NCBI GenBank assembly: GCA_004794655.1
Contig: SMMW01000585.1
Location: 5,724,001 to 5,788,000 of the forward strand
From: Marisa cornuarietis
Lineage: Eukaryota > Mollusca > Gastropoda > Architaenioglossa > Ampullariidae
DNA: 64,000 nt
Direction of reading: 5' to 3'
The position numbers and the translations under genes are program-made. Positions 51,004-63,720 of the stretch are shown one piece after another; positions within the stretch are counted from its first letter, which is position 1, and every line of letters starts with the position of its first letter. Below the pieces are notes generated by a model. It did no database searches and was not told the origin of the DNA. It saw only the letters and a list, made by a program, of their open reading frames with translations.

Positions 51004-54000
51004 ATGTCAACTAGTCAACAACCTTCGAAAGAGTTCATGCTGCATTTTCTGTTGTTCATTACCATGAGATGCGCGTCAACGTCTCGAAAGTAAGGACTGT
51101 AGTAGTATAGGTAGTTGCTTTTCATCTCTGTTGGGGTGCCGGAAGGGTGTTCACGTGAGGGGTGCTGGAAGAGGTGCGTCATGTCCTGGACCCACCCCAC
51201 TTGCCAAAGGTTGTCTGCCCCTTGCAAGTGTAGTCTCCATCTTGACGAGAGTAGCGTGTCCCTTGTACGAGTGATTTTCCCCCTTGACGAGTTTAGTACT
51301 AGTAGTAACGCGTCCTGCCGGATGGGGTCCATTTCCGCCGGATGGGGCAGTTCCAGCACATGACGCATTTCTTCCAGCACCCCTTACGTTAGCACCTCCG
51401 CTACCCCAGGAGGGATTTGAAGCACCTAGCTATACTACTGTGTTAATTTAGCACAGACTTTAAACTTTCAAATAGGGCTTTAGCGATAGATACTGACATT
51501 CTGAATCAGTTCTGCAATTTGGAAATTTTCTTTTATTTACAATCGTTTCTAAGACTGGCCAAGCGGACTGGTCATGAAGGCCTCCATTGTTGTTGCGTAT
51601 GAAAGAGAAAGTTCATTTTAAACCGTAAGGTGGAGGATGAGGATCTGAAGGATTTGGGGGAGAGGAGAGTAAGGGCCAGGCTAGGTGTTGAGGAGGGTCG
51701 CTGCTCCTTGACCCTGCGTAGGTGCTGGCTGCTGTTGGTGTTGCCCTTTTCTATTTGTTATTGTTTGCTTTTATTTTTGGAAACACCGAGCTTTGAGCGG
51801 AAACAATTCAGCATGTGGGTGTGTATCATTTAAGCTCAGCTTACTAGTTTTCTTTTAGCTTCATAGTTTCTGAATGCTGTATGCCTCCTGATATTTTTAT
51901 GTCAAGCGGAGTGGAATGTTCTTTTCTCAACTGGTGTGACTGATTTATGTAGAAAATATTGTTCTCTAATTTTGTTTGAATAACCCATGCAGATTAAAAT
52001 CGTCGTGCACATTAGAAGATAAAATCTGATATAATCAGTGTACATTGGAATGCACAAGGTGTCTCATCTAGAATCACTTGAAAATCAGGGACTGTTTATG
52101 GTTCAATGCATTATTGCTTCTGATTTATTAGAAATATGACAAGGTGTGTCTGTAAACATTCTTTTTTTGCTTGAAACTTTTACAATAATTATTTTGTAAA
52201 TGTTGATATCTTCAGGATTATATTTTGAGAACATTCACGTCGCTCAGTTAGTTACTCAAATTTTTGTAGAAAAATATATCCAATAGCTTGATAACCATTA
52301 TTAATTACATTTTTTTTATTCACGAGGGAGATAGGAAAAGCAATTTTCCCCCCTTGTTTTCACAGTTAGGCCTCGCCCTACAAAAGTTAAATGTATACTA
52401 CAAGATCACTTGATGGATAGACGGATAAACTACAAGAAATGCAAATATTAAATATATGTGTATGTTACTGCAGATTTCTAATGAGTTGAATGAAATGAGT
52501 TGCATAACATTTTTTTTTTTTTTTTTACAGAGACTGCAAGTCTTTCAATGCCGCTGATTATATTGGCGAGGATACTAAAGGTTTCTTTCTAATGTGGTGT
52601 TTTGCATAAAGCCTTAGGGTCTTACTTATCTTTAGTTTAATATATTTACGAAGATTTCCATTGATTTGAGATAGTACCTTCAAATATGTGCAATATTTAA
52701 TTAAGTAAAGAGTGTTAAATAAGCATCCAAGTAAAAGAGTAAAAGAAGCTTTAAGATTATTTAGATACGAATTTAAGTATTGTCTGTGTCTCAGAATCAT
52801 TAAAGACAACAGCTGCTCATTAATTTAACTTGTAATTTTACGAGGACTGTGGGTTATTTCTTGTAGGACTGAACTTCGCATTTGGCGACTGCTCGTTCAA
52901 GAAAACATTTTGTAACTACAAACAGTCTTGCACCAACGGCGTCGCTAGAAACTGGACAACATCAAACGGTAATAGTTGAACGACTAGAAATATAATAGTT
53001 ACTCTATTTGTATATTGCATCAAATAATAGAGCAAGCGAGTGACAAACTCTTAATGTGAATGTACTTATGTACGTGGTAACTGATATCGTATTAAACATT
53101 GTTATAGTCTCTGTCTCCTGTGCCTGTCTTAAGGTACTACATTGATTATTCCAGCTATTTTCAGTTTCTCCATTGTTTGTTCTAGGCTTTCAAAGCTAAC
53201 AGATAAATCCTATTTTAGCTTTTTTTCCATCATCTGGTCGTTAAATTACGAGAATGTAAGAACACGGCTGTTTGATCACGCATGGTTTAACATGATGACT
53301 GTTATCTGTTCTTATCATTATCAAACTCCACACTCGATACCGTGTGCTTTTCTAATAGGCGGCAATCCTCACTGTTCACTATTTAAATTAAGTACTGGTG
53401 TGGTGTATTATGTACAGGTAAATTGTTTCTTCATGAATACATTATATTCAAATTTATGATTTTCTGACTACAGGTGGCGCCGTGTGTCCTGGGAAAACAG
53501 GACTGGTGTGGTGTATTATGTACAGGTAAATTATTTATTCATGAATACACTGTATTTAAAGATTTTTTTTTTTACTACAGGTGGCGCCGTGTGTCCTGGG
53601 AAAACCGGACTGTACGACTCTTTCTCAGTCCTCCTGTCACCTTTGTTGAATATCACACAAAATACATTACTTGTGTTCAACTTCTCTCAGACCACACCAG
53701 GGACACTCAGTGTGTTTATAGCAACAACTACAGAAATAAAGGAAACGCTTAAAGAAGCTGTAACTGATGGATCTTTCCATAAGGAGTTGAACATCGAGCC
53801 AGGTGTAGTTAAGGTACAATTTGAAATTTAACAAATACTTTATAGTATTTTTACAGTCGAAATGAATACAGGAAAACTGCAACATTGTTTAATTTATTGT
53901 GGATTTCCTAGGTACCTCGTGAGTAAATGACACTATGCTATGCTTTACCCAAAGAGACAAGAAACATTAAAACAAAAAATATTTTTGCACTTAAACAGAT

Positions 54001-57000
54001 AGGCTTCAGAGCCCGGACAGCAAACACTGGCGGCCATGTGACGCTGAGCTACGTGAAGCTTCAAACAGGAACCTTTACATCTATCACAAGTAAGAATGAA
54101 CACATATGCCATCAAATAACTTTTGGTTTGTTGTCTTTAACATTAACTTCACGGTTGTTGCTGCTGTTATTTTTCTTAGTTTTTTATGTTATTAATGCGT
54201 AAGGAAGGGACAAAATTTCCCAAATTTCTTATAGAATGTATAAAATGTTGAAAGAGTCTGAAGCGACAAATGTAAGAAAAGCGATGTTCATGTATTGGCG
54301 TTCGTCAGATGAACATGTCCATGCGAGCAAGTCTGCGCGTGATTGATGAATTACATAATAAATCAGATACTTGTAACAAGGCGATTGAACTGCAAGTAGT
54401 GAAAATCAGGGGAGGCGCAGGGTTGGGAGACCCAGACAGACGTGGAGAAGATCGGTCCACGAAGAGGCGGAGGCAGCTGGAATGACATGGACCCAACTCG
54501 GGAGAGACGCCCAGAACCGGGTTCGATGACGTGGTGTAGTTGCGGCCCTATGCTCCACTGGGGGTGAAAAGGAAGAAGAAGGAGAAGTGAAAATCAAAAT
54601 GCCTTGATAGCTTCGTGAGAATAAAAGACATCTAAATTTTCTAAAATCAGCTTTCAATGGTCGCGGATGTTTTTAGTTTCCTAAAATGTTTGTCTGCAGC
54701 AAAGTTTTGACAAAATGGTATTTTCGCGGATATATAGGTATATGCAAGCAAGAGGGAGTTTAATGACAAAGTAGATAATAACAGATGTTTAAAACTAGGT
54801 TAGTTATAGAGTTACAGTGAATTTCTTTAAAACCCACGTGATTGCCAGCAGCAGCAAGCACAAAAGGCAAAACCTCCATTGTGAACAGTCACGACCTCGC
54901 TGGCTGAAGAAGGTAAAAATATGGCCACAAACACTGGTCAACAAATGTTTATAAAGTCATGTTACTGAAATAAAATTAGTCATTTCTTATCAATGTGTAT
55001 GTGCTCAACGCGAATATAACAATCAAAATGCAAAATTGACTCTAGTTGTTTTGTAATCTGCAATAATTATTGTGTACATCACGAAATGCATGCTAATAGT
55101 AACTGACCTGTGGTTGATACCTGTAAGAAAATCAAGTCATGGACGACGTCTTAGATTTCTCTGTACAACTGTTCGGGAGCGTCTCTGGGGAGTGTCCAGC
55201 AGTAGTCAGCCAACATGGTAGTGGACAATTTTCCCTGGTATCTTTTTCCATTGCTTTGATATCTTGATAAACACGTTCCCCATGTTCATCACTAACCATA
55301 CCAAAGTTGCCAGGAAAGAAATCCTGATGGAAATGAAGGAAGTGGATCTTTAGAGACATATTGCAGCCAAGTTTCTGATACTGCATCATCATGTCTTCTA
55401 CTAGTTCCTTGTAGTTTTCTGTCCTAACATTACCGAGAAAGTTTGTAGACACTAGGCGAAAAGCATTCCATGCTTGTTTTGCATCACCCTGCTGCAAGTT
55501 GCTGAATCGGTCATCTTTGAAGAGCTCTTGAATGTGAAGGCCCACAAAACTCCCTCTTGAATCTTTGCCTCGCTATGTTGAGGACATTTTTCCTGAACGT
55601 ATCGGAAAGCTGGCGAAGTCCGGTCCATAGCTTTCACGAAGTTCCTCATCAAACGTAGTTTGATATGAAGGGATGGTAGCAGGATTCTGTGAGCCTCGAC
55701 CAGAGCTGGGTGCTGGATATTCTTCTCTCCAGCTGCTACATTTTGTCTGCGAGTCCATTCCTTCCGCAAGAAAAGCAGTTCCCTTGCTCGGCTATCCCAC
55801 TCACATAAGAAACACATGTATTTTGTATATTCCTGTTGCAGTACCGTTAAAAAGGAAATTATCTTCAAACCACCACACAGTTGCCCGCTGTACCTGTTAT
55901 ACTCAATGGAATATCGTAGGTCTCTTTTTCATGTGGACAGCATGCGCTACTGGAATACATGGAAGACGGTTTCTATTGTGCAAAAGCACAGACATAAGGC
56001 TCAGTTTTGAAGAGTCTACAAATAGTTTCCATTCTTGTGGCTCATAAGAGATTTCTAAGTCATTCTTGAGGCCCTCAGTTTCGGATCACAATGCCAGATT
56101 ACCTTCCTTTCTGAAGAAGGGCTTCAGCTGCTGGTGGCGCTTTCGATATGAAGTAATTGTAACATTCTCTTCCTGAAGATTCCATTGTTCGAGACATGAG
56201 CCTAGCGATTCTGACTTGTTCTTGGATACGTCCAAATCATGAACCAGGTCATTTAGTTCTTCTTGTGTTATTCTTTGTGGGGTTGATGATGACTGCATGC
56301 TGACTGACCAGAAAAAGAACAGGTTGGCTCACCCTCGTCCTCATCAGCTAAATCAAGAGAATATTCTGCTGGAGGTTCTGGAGTAGGCAGTCCCTCACAC
56401 CGTGTAACTGGTCTCAATGCAGACGGAATGATGAAGTAGACTATTCTCTACTTCTTTTGCTTCGTTATCCCGCCGGAAAGATTAGGGACCAAGCAGAATT
56501 AACAGTCATTTGTGTGTTTGCTTGGCTCTCTCCACATCATGGGCCCTGCAAACGGCATTGATGGTCATTCTACGCTTATTTAGAATGTTGTTACAGTCAT
56601 ACTGAATAAATGTACAGGGTGAAACGTATAAAATAAACTACATCAAATAAGTTCAAAAAGAGAGCCAATAAAAAATGTTCATGGTCATATTCGTGTTCAG
56701 CACACCAAGATACTACAGATTACGACCTTTCAAAGTCAGTAATAATATCGATGTTGACCAGTGAAATCAACAAGAAACAAAGATTTACTTTATTAAGAAA
56801 CTAAAGGCTGGAATTATTGAGAAATAATTTAGTAGTAGAGTTTACCTCTGTTCTTTTTGGGAAGTAACGAGAATCAAATTGTTCGATAGCGTCATCAGTA
56901 CAAAAAACATTGTCAAGTTTCTATGGACACCGATGATAACAGTTAAGTATCCCAAAGATATGAATCGCTGTAGCAAAGCTTTGGTCTGAAGCAGTGCCTT

Positions 57001-58710
57001 TTGGAACTGACATAGTGTATGTCTTTGTTTAGTCTATTGCTTGTTGATGTGTTTTTTAAAAAAACTTTCAGAGCCTTTTTTGCGAGAACCTTTGTCTCAG
57101 TGTATTGCTACACTAAACAACTAAGATACTGGATCTTTAATTTCTAGAAATATCACTGCTAATCGTTTTGATTTTGACGTCTATCTCATTATTAGGACAT
57201 CATACAAAATCATCTATGTATTTTTTATTTGCTGATGTGTTTATCACCAGGTAAACCAGAAGCGACAAGCGGAAGTAACGTCGGTGTAACAGTAGGTGTT
57301 GTCGTTGCCATTGTGGTTGGGGTTGCTGCTGGTGTCGTTGTTGGATTTTTTATTTGGAGACGACGCAAACAGCGGGAAAATGGGTAAGTGTGATCCTTTT
57401 TTAAGAATCTTACCTTACAGTACATCTAGCCAGAAACTGTAGTAGTGACAGTACATGCTCTGGTAAAATTAGTATTGGTTATGCATCTTTTACTAATCTA
57501 TCAACAGACTTAGTCAAATAATACACATAGTTAATGCACTTTTTTATCAAGGATCCATAATCTTTATATTCACAATTTCGTTGACAATTAAGTGTGAATA
57601 TGGATATTTTACCTGCTACAAAATATGGTTTGGTCAAATTCAAAAATGAGGACACTGACCAAACACAATTTACAGCGTGTTGTAAGTATAAACTATGGTG
57701 TTTGCCAATAATTGCAAACTTTTGGCCTATTCCATAAATAAATATACATATAGATCTCGTGAGTCGGAAATAAGAATAAATAAATAAATAGTTTACGGGA
57801 TTTCTCCTGTTTAACTGCTCCATAGAGATTAGCTAATACTTAGACGATATGACTGTCATTGTGACTGTTATAAGTGGGACTGTTATATACTAAGGAATTA
57901 GTCACTGGGAGGCGATATAAGATCATATAAGATAAGATTTGTCCCAAAGGGGAATTCGGGGCACCTCGGAGACAAAAATCTGACCTGCATTTAAAAAAAA
58001 CTATCAAAGTCCGTACACACGGTCTTCGTCATCACATACAATAACGACAATACAAGTCTAACACACGTTGAGTACACAGCACGGAAGCAATCGAAAATCA
58101 AAGAAAATGTAGAAGATTGAGAGCTGCAGACAACACACATCGAGGAGCGGCCATCTTGAATTTCGCTTCCTCATAAGATGTCAACGTGAAGTTCAGTCTT
58201 TTTTTTTTTTAGAGAATTATCACTAACTGAGACGATTGCACTGTTATAGACGACAAAAGAGGAAACGATTTGACTCCATTTTCCTTTCAACAATCAGTAA
58301 ACTACTGTTAGCTTAGTTAAACAAAAAAGTCATGCTATTTTTGAATATTATTATGCGAAATAAATTATTTCTGTAATATCTGACCAGAACTTTTACAGTT
58401 TTGATGAGGAACGTTTATACTTTTGAAACATACTGTAAATTTCTAGTCACATTCCTTCTGTGCTAGAGAATTTGGTAAGATTATATCAGAAGTGGGAGAT
58501 TGAAACATCATTTGCGCCTTGTACATAAGGAGAACTCGTCGCGCCCTTTTTCGTTGTAAGAAAAGAATGTGAAAGTGAGAAGAAATTGTGAGATTCTCGT
58601 TCACTGGTCGGTCGCCTACGTCAGGTGATGCTGTGGTCGGATGGTCATTTCTCCGTATCTCACCTGACTCGTCAGTAGGAAATGAACGAACGATAATAAC
58701 CTGTGGTGCT

Positions 58711-58746
<36 letters not shown>

Positions 58747-61700
58747 AACGCGCGCGCTCAGAGAGAAAGAGAGAGAGACCTGTGGTATTCACTTTGTTCA
58801 TTTTCCGCTACATTTTGGTTCTGTCTTTACAGTAAAGGGGGACAGAAGACTATGAAAGACGGCCAAAACTCATACCAGAGTGCAGGTCAGTTTTGTAGTT
58901 ACGGCAGGTGGTACGTGTCACGATTGCTAGACATCATCTAGTGTTAACTTAAGTTGGTTTTCTTGTTGTTATTGCTTACCGATTTGCAAATTTCATTACA
59001 CACGCTACTTTAGAGCAATAATCTGCATGCACACGCACGCACGTATTTATATATATATATATAGAGAGAGAGAGAAAATTGCCACAGAAAGTAAGTGTAA
59101 GAGACAAAAAGGATGTATGAGAGAAACTAAATTACATGAGTTTGATAATGTTCATTACATTGTTAGAAATATCACCTTCGTCTCTATTGTCTAAAAGCAA
59201 GCTTGCAGTCAATGATTTTGTCCCGCAGCCAGATCTTTAGCATCCTCCATCTTCGAATCCCTGAGTTTCCTCAATCTGAAAACAATAATAAACTTTGTTG
59301 CTGCTCAGCCAGAGTGGAAGAATACATTATACTACAGCAGATTTCCTAAATCTGTGTTGAATATTAACATACCTAGGCTGCTATTCATATTTCTTTAGAA
59401 AGAAAATGTACAGCAGTTTAGAAATATACAACCAATAGCTAACATGTCAAATTATCTTTAATTTACTCTTTGAAATACCTATAAAGAATTTATATTACTT
59501 TTCCTCAGACACAGGGAATATATCACCAGCCTTAACAGGAATGCCATCACATTGCGACCTGTCAACAAATCAGACTGTGAATTCTGAAAACGCCAGTCAC
59601 AAAGCTACCCCTGGTATCTTGGGTATCAGAGGCAACCAGTACGACGTTCCACCTAATAGAGTACCACAAGGACAGGGCGCATTCAAATATGAGCAGAGTC
59701 GTCCTTCTGAACTGACCTCTCCTACTGGTGATGATGAAGAGGGCGGTTATAACACTATAGAGGAGGACAGCGCCAGGGCTACCTTGTCACCCAGCAGTGT
59801 CTACAGTTATGCCAGAAACGAGGGACTGAACACGTCAAGTTCCAACAATCCTGAAGGAAATTATGATAGGACTGACCCACTTGGAGTTATATCCCTCTCG
59901 CAAGGGAAGAGTACTAGCGCTCCCCCTGAAGATGACTACAACCACATCCTGTCCACAGACATATCGAGAAAGAAGATTGGTCAGCTTGCGGGGGAAATGG
60001 AACCTAATCACATCTGGGAAAGAGGTAGAGGTGAACACGACTGTGGTGGAAAGACCTCTTCAAATGACGACGATGGATACAGTGTCTTGTGTGCCGGCAA
60101 CAAACAGCTCAGTGAATTCAACGGTCAACAAGCTGTCGAGACGTATGACCACGTAGGAGGCGACGTTCACGGTGACTATGACAGAATCCGACAGGGAGAT
60201 CACAACGATGTCATCGGCTCTGACTATGACCACTTGATTTAACCAGGCTGTGAGGCGTAGAAGTGGATGTGATGCGACCATGACCAGATGGCTTAACTTG
60301 GTTAGCAGCCTCTAACGGAAGGAAGTGTTGTTACTATGAAAACACAGCTTAACTTCACAACAACCTCTAACTACAAAATTGCTTTGTTAAGCTCTAGCTC
60401 CAGTTTAACTTGCATATTACCCTCCAATAATGTGTGGGACGTCACAGATTGAGAACAACTTAAGAGAAAATTGTGTAAAGTATAAACATCTTAACTGGTC
60501 ACCACACCTTGCTGAGGCTTATGATACTACATGACAGTTGTGTATGGAATGAACTCATGCTTTAACCATTTTACATATTTACCCTTATGTTATATATTTA
60601 TTTTATAAAGAAAAAAATTTCTTTTATTCTGTCAGAGTGTGATTCAATATTAATATAATGATGTAATTATTTATGAAGTGACCAAGTCGACCATTGAAGG
60701 TTTTGGAAAGAAAGACGCTTATCCGATTAAATTTAAAAATATGAGACGAATGTACCTTACTCCTAGTTTTTTTTAACCGGTCAAATAATTACATCTGCTC
60801 AATATTCCAGGACTATTCTATGATACTGTAGCTAAAGTTGCTCATCTGCTTACAAATACAAGCATAGCGCTTTATTTTCTGAACTTCTGTACCTTATTTA
60901 AAATGAAATTTACAGATTGATTGTCATATTGATTGATTGAAATATTTAAGTAATTTTTTTCACGAGTAATGTTATGCAGTCACACGACTATTATTAAGCA
61001 TGTGAGCATATTTTAACTCATAGACATCTTCACCTGTGATCAACACTGACATATGTTTATGCTGCATGTCATGTGCAGGGATGAGAGAAAGTAGAATGCG
61101 TGTGAGCATGCAGGGGTTTGAGCGCGCGTGAGTGCGCGTGTATGTTGTGAACCTGACAGGGGGAGGTAAACGTTGTGAGTAGCTGCGCCTTCGTTGAAGT
61201 CTAACAAAGTATTTTATTGGAAACAGGCGACACGCGTGCAGTCATCTGTTCATATGTATTTACAAGCGATTAAAATATGAGGAGTGAGATAAAACCGTTA
61301 TCGTCTCTGTCCTTCTAATGATCGTTTCAAGTGTGCATGGTAATGTGGTAGTCGTATAACAGCCCTTGTTTTTGCAGTTTGACCCGATGTTTGCTTGCAA
61401 TTTAGATATGCTCATACAAACGAATTTTTCCAGTTTCATGTTCGCATAGTAATAAATATTTCTTTGCACTCTTATTTTGGAAATTTATATGGCGTCAGGT
61501 TTTGCTTTTGTTTCCTTGGTTTTTGGAGAATGATGAGACTAACAGCGAGATTTTACAAAATGCCTTCCTTCAGTATTCAGTAATAAGCAAGAAGTTTAGT
61601 TTTAGTCTTTGTAGGCGAAACCGTTCTCATAAAATGCAGATAGAGATGGACAGAATGACAAACCGATACAGAGAGAAATAAGCAGATTGATTCTTGTCAG

Positions 61701-62996
61701 TTATACTAACCTGCTTAATCAGACTGAATTGACTGAAATTGTAGATGAATGGGACTAAAATATTACAAATTTATTTCATTTCATGCACCACATCAATCGT
61801 GTGCAGACCTCCACAATTATTTTCTCTAAGGATTTCATACTGCCTAGTCAAGTCTTCACTAAAGACCACGCCTAAAAATCTGTATTGTTGGTATCAATGT
61901 GAACTAAAGTAAAAGAAAATTTATTGTTTCTTATTATATACTTCTGATTCTTCACATCTCAAGTGCCTGTAAAGCAACGAGGAGAGAAGGGAAAGAGAGG
62001 TTATTTTTGTGTCTTCTTTGTCATTTTACACAAGTAATCTGACTTATTTCACCTAACACACTCATATCTTTTTATATTTAAAGTCTGTTAGCGAATTTTA
62101 ATACTTTCAAACATAAGTTAATATATGTAGTAGGTGGAATAAAGTTACTGATGTGATCGGTCACTGAGACTAGACTGATTAAGACCCTAGCTTGTTTCAT
62201 TCAGCCACAATGTTCTTGGGTCTGTCTCTACAGTAATGGTGGACAGCAACCCGTGACAGGCAAGCAGAACATCAACCACAATACAGGTCAGGTTTGCTAG
62301 TCACTGCAAGTAATGTAGATTAAGTTAGCGAGACAATAGCCTGGCTGGTGTTGGTTGGATTCTTTCAGCAGATATTTCGGGCGTTTGTAATCGAACATAC
62401 AGGTAACACATGTATTGTAGCACACACTCTCACACATATACATATACATAAGTATATATACACACAATGAGAGAACAGAGACAAGTTGAGAGAAATATGT
62501 GCTTCTCCTCACAGTTTCTGACGACTTTTCATTCCTATGTTTAAAAATAGACTTGTTATTTACATTTTCAAAATATGGTTAAAATCGACAGTTTTGTTTC
62601 GTTCTCCATCTTATGAGTTTAGTTATAACGTGTTTGACATCTGTGGTGTATGGGTATTTTTATTAGTATTTATGTATTATAAAAGTGTAATTTCAGTAAT
62701 AATGAAATGATTTTAATTTTTATTTCACCAAATTCAATGATATTTATTTTGTTTTTTGTGTAGAAAATAATGTTATGTTCGTGTGTTTGAGAATGGATAC
62801 TGTAGGCAGAAATGTAGTAACTTAGCAAGTAAACTGCTGATGCTTCCTATATTTTTTTTCTTCAGGTTTAACGGAAATCCAGAAAACAGCAACAGGAGAT
62901 GTAGATACTGTGACACAGCATCCAATCCATTATGATATCATGAACTTTGACACTTCCTTTGATGAAGTCCATCTTTACGAGTCTATTCGCTCGTAG
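51004..62996 (+). CDS. Unit D: MAM-like / TM receptor with two tail cassettes and a frameshifted stalk exon
   Basis: Exons are 51004-51089 (signal peptide, MSTSQQPSKEFMLHFLLF), 52531-52580, 52867-52968, 53581-53813, 53999-54089, 54849-54912 (stalk), 57251-57383 (TM), then 58833-58885 plus 59509-60242 or 62234-62286 plus 62866-62996. The stalk exon is 64 nt; the others in the family are multiples of three (204, 126, 66). Reading through it meets TGA at 54905-54907, a 206-residue product ending before the membrane. Skipping it (phase 1 on both sides) restores the frame and gives 493 residues (long tail) or 292 (short tail). The tails are nearly identical to those of unit A. The MAM exon 53581 is preceded by a duplicated acceptor. 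It could be a soluble variant, a skipped-exon receptor or an early pseudogene. Confidence 0.78.
51156..51386. repeat. Inverted repeat in unit D intron 1
   Basis: The left arm 51156-51203 (GGGGTGCTGGAAGAGGTGCG...) pairs with the right arm 51340-51386 over about 45 positions with scattered mismatches. Minus-strand frames such as the one reading MLEEMRHVLELPHPAEMDP cover it, but I find no family for them. Confidence 0.75.
53393..53609 (+). repeat. 107-bp tandem duplication spanning a 3' splice site in unit D
   Basis: Two units join at about 53502. Each contains the intron end, the acceptor and the first bases of the MAM exon (GTGGCGCCGTGTGTCCTGGG at 53474 and at 53581). Using the first acceptor with the GTAAAT donor at 53526 would make a 52-nt exon that shifts frame; the second gives the normal exon. 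Confidence 0.9.
55130..56570 (-). mobile_element. Transposon-type ORF in intron of unit D, minus strand, broken
   Basis: Same element and position as 2090-3640 in unit A. Minus-strand frames 55868-55452 and 55545-55132 carry CFLCEWDSRARELLFLRKEW, LLPSLHIKLRLMRNFVKAMD, then MSLKIHFLHFHQDFFPGNFG and VSDEHGERVYQDI. Frameshifts differ from those in A, showing independent decay. Its far end is cut by a deletion that removed the stretch equivalent to 3447-3912. Confidence 0.7.
58833..60242 (+). CDS. Unit D cytoplasmic cassette I: linker exon plus long multi-tyrosine tail
   Basis: Linker 58833-58885 reads GKGGQKTMKDGQNSYQSAG. Tail exon 59509-60242 ends in TAA, with the same 233 residues from its Met (59541) as unit A and about a dozen substitutions. 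All Yxx[I/L/V] motifs are kept, including YDHV-x7-YDRI and the final YDHLI. An intact tail behind a frameshifted stalk suggests either recent damage or continued use through exon skipping. Confidence 0.85.
60243..62233 (+). other. 3' UTR of cassette I and intron before cassette II, unit D
   Basis: Aligns with 7587-9765 of unit A. No exon is recognised. Small indels distinguish the two copies, including the absence of about 110 bases near 61210. Confidence 0.55.
62234..62996 (+). CDS. Unit D cytoplasmic cassette II: alternative linker plus short tail
   Basis: Linker 62234-62286 (53 nt, phase 2 to 1, GNGGQQPVTGKQNINHNTG) and terminal exon 62866-62996 with HYDIMNF and VHLYESIRS, TAG stop. Motif spacing is the same as unit A. 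Confidence 0.75.
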
Positions 62997-63135
62997 ACCG
63001 AATTAAAAAGCTGATCTTTGTGAGCAGAAATACTGTCAAACCTCATAGACTTTGTTTTCACATTCTTTATTCTCTTACACCTCATTCTCACAGACGTTAA
63101 CAATACAATTTTTATTTTTATTTTGATCTAGAGTA

Positions 63136-63205
63136 ATGTCCCTTCGCCTAACCGGCTGGAGGGGACTAGCTCTCTGTATTTTGTTGTTGTCTTCTATGAC
63201 CTGTG
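63136..63205 (+). CDS. Possible signal-peptide exon of a further downstream gene (partial)
   Basis: ATG at 63136 opens MSLRLTGWRGLALCILLLSS, then MTCG with a good donor (TGTG|GTGAGT). Positive n-region, hydrophobic core and small residues near the end fit a signal peptide. The exon ends in phase 1, whereas the signal exons of B, C and D end in phase 2, so it is either a different gene or a diverged copy. It begins only 140 bases after the unit D stop. No second exon is found before the window ends. Confidence 0.4.
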
Positions 63206-63599
63206 GTGAGTTTTGTCCCTATTATTTGACACATGCTTTTTCGTCTTTCTGTTTCAATGATTTGCTTGTCTGCGGCCATTTAGTTCCAACAACGGCCTTG
63301 TGCATTCCAATCGAAAGCCAGCCTAGTTGTGACGGTTTCTTACGCCATTCGTCCCATGATTTGTTTGGATCTACAGTTTGATCTACAACTACAGACTGCA
63401 TTTGCTGCGTGGTCATGTAGATCCCAGCTTATCTACGATTATGTGTTCTATGGACAAGAACTATTTGTCTTAACTAAGCAGTTACAACATGAGATTATTC
63501 TCCCACATTACTGTAGCTTCGTCCATCGCCATAAACTGTCGACAGTCATACCTGCTGTGGGCTCAGGTTCTCGCCGTTGACCTGCTGCCTGCCTTTTAC

Positions 63600-63720
63600 A
63601 TAACAGGACTGCCAGAACTAGCGGTCACACAGATCCTGTGTATAGAGCTAGTGGTCACATATATTGTGTATAGAGCTAGCGGTCACACAGATCCTGTGGA
63701 TTATACTACATGCTCTGAAA
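63600..63720. repeat. Short tandem repeat, AGCTAGCGGTCACACAGATC core
   Basis: Three diverged units with the core 'AGCTAG(C/T)GGTCACA' occur near 63617, 63646 and 63675, separated by 29 bases. No gene is recognised around them up to the window end. Confidence 0.75.

Noticed and set aside
53474..53752. Alternative frame starting at the first copy of the duplicated acceptor in unit D
   Set aside because: It reads the MAM exon out of frame after an intron-derived segment; the phase-correct exon starts at 53581.
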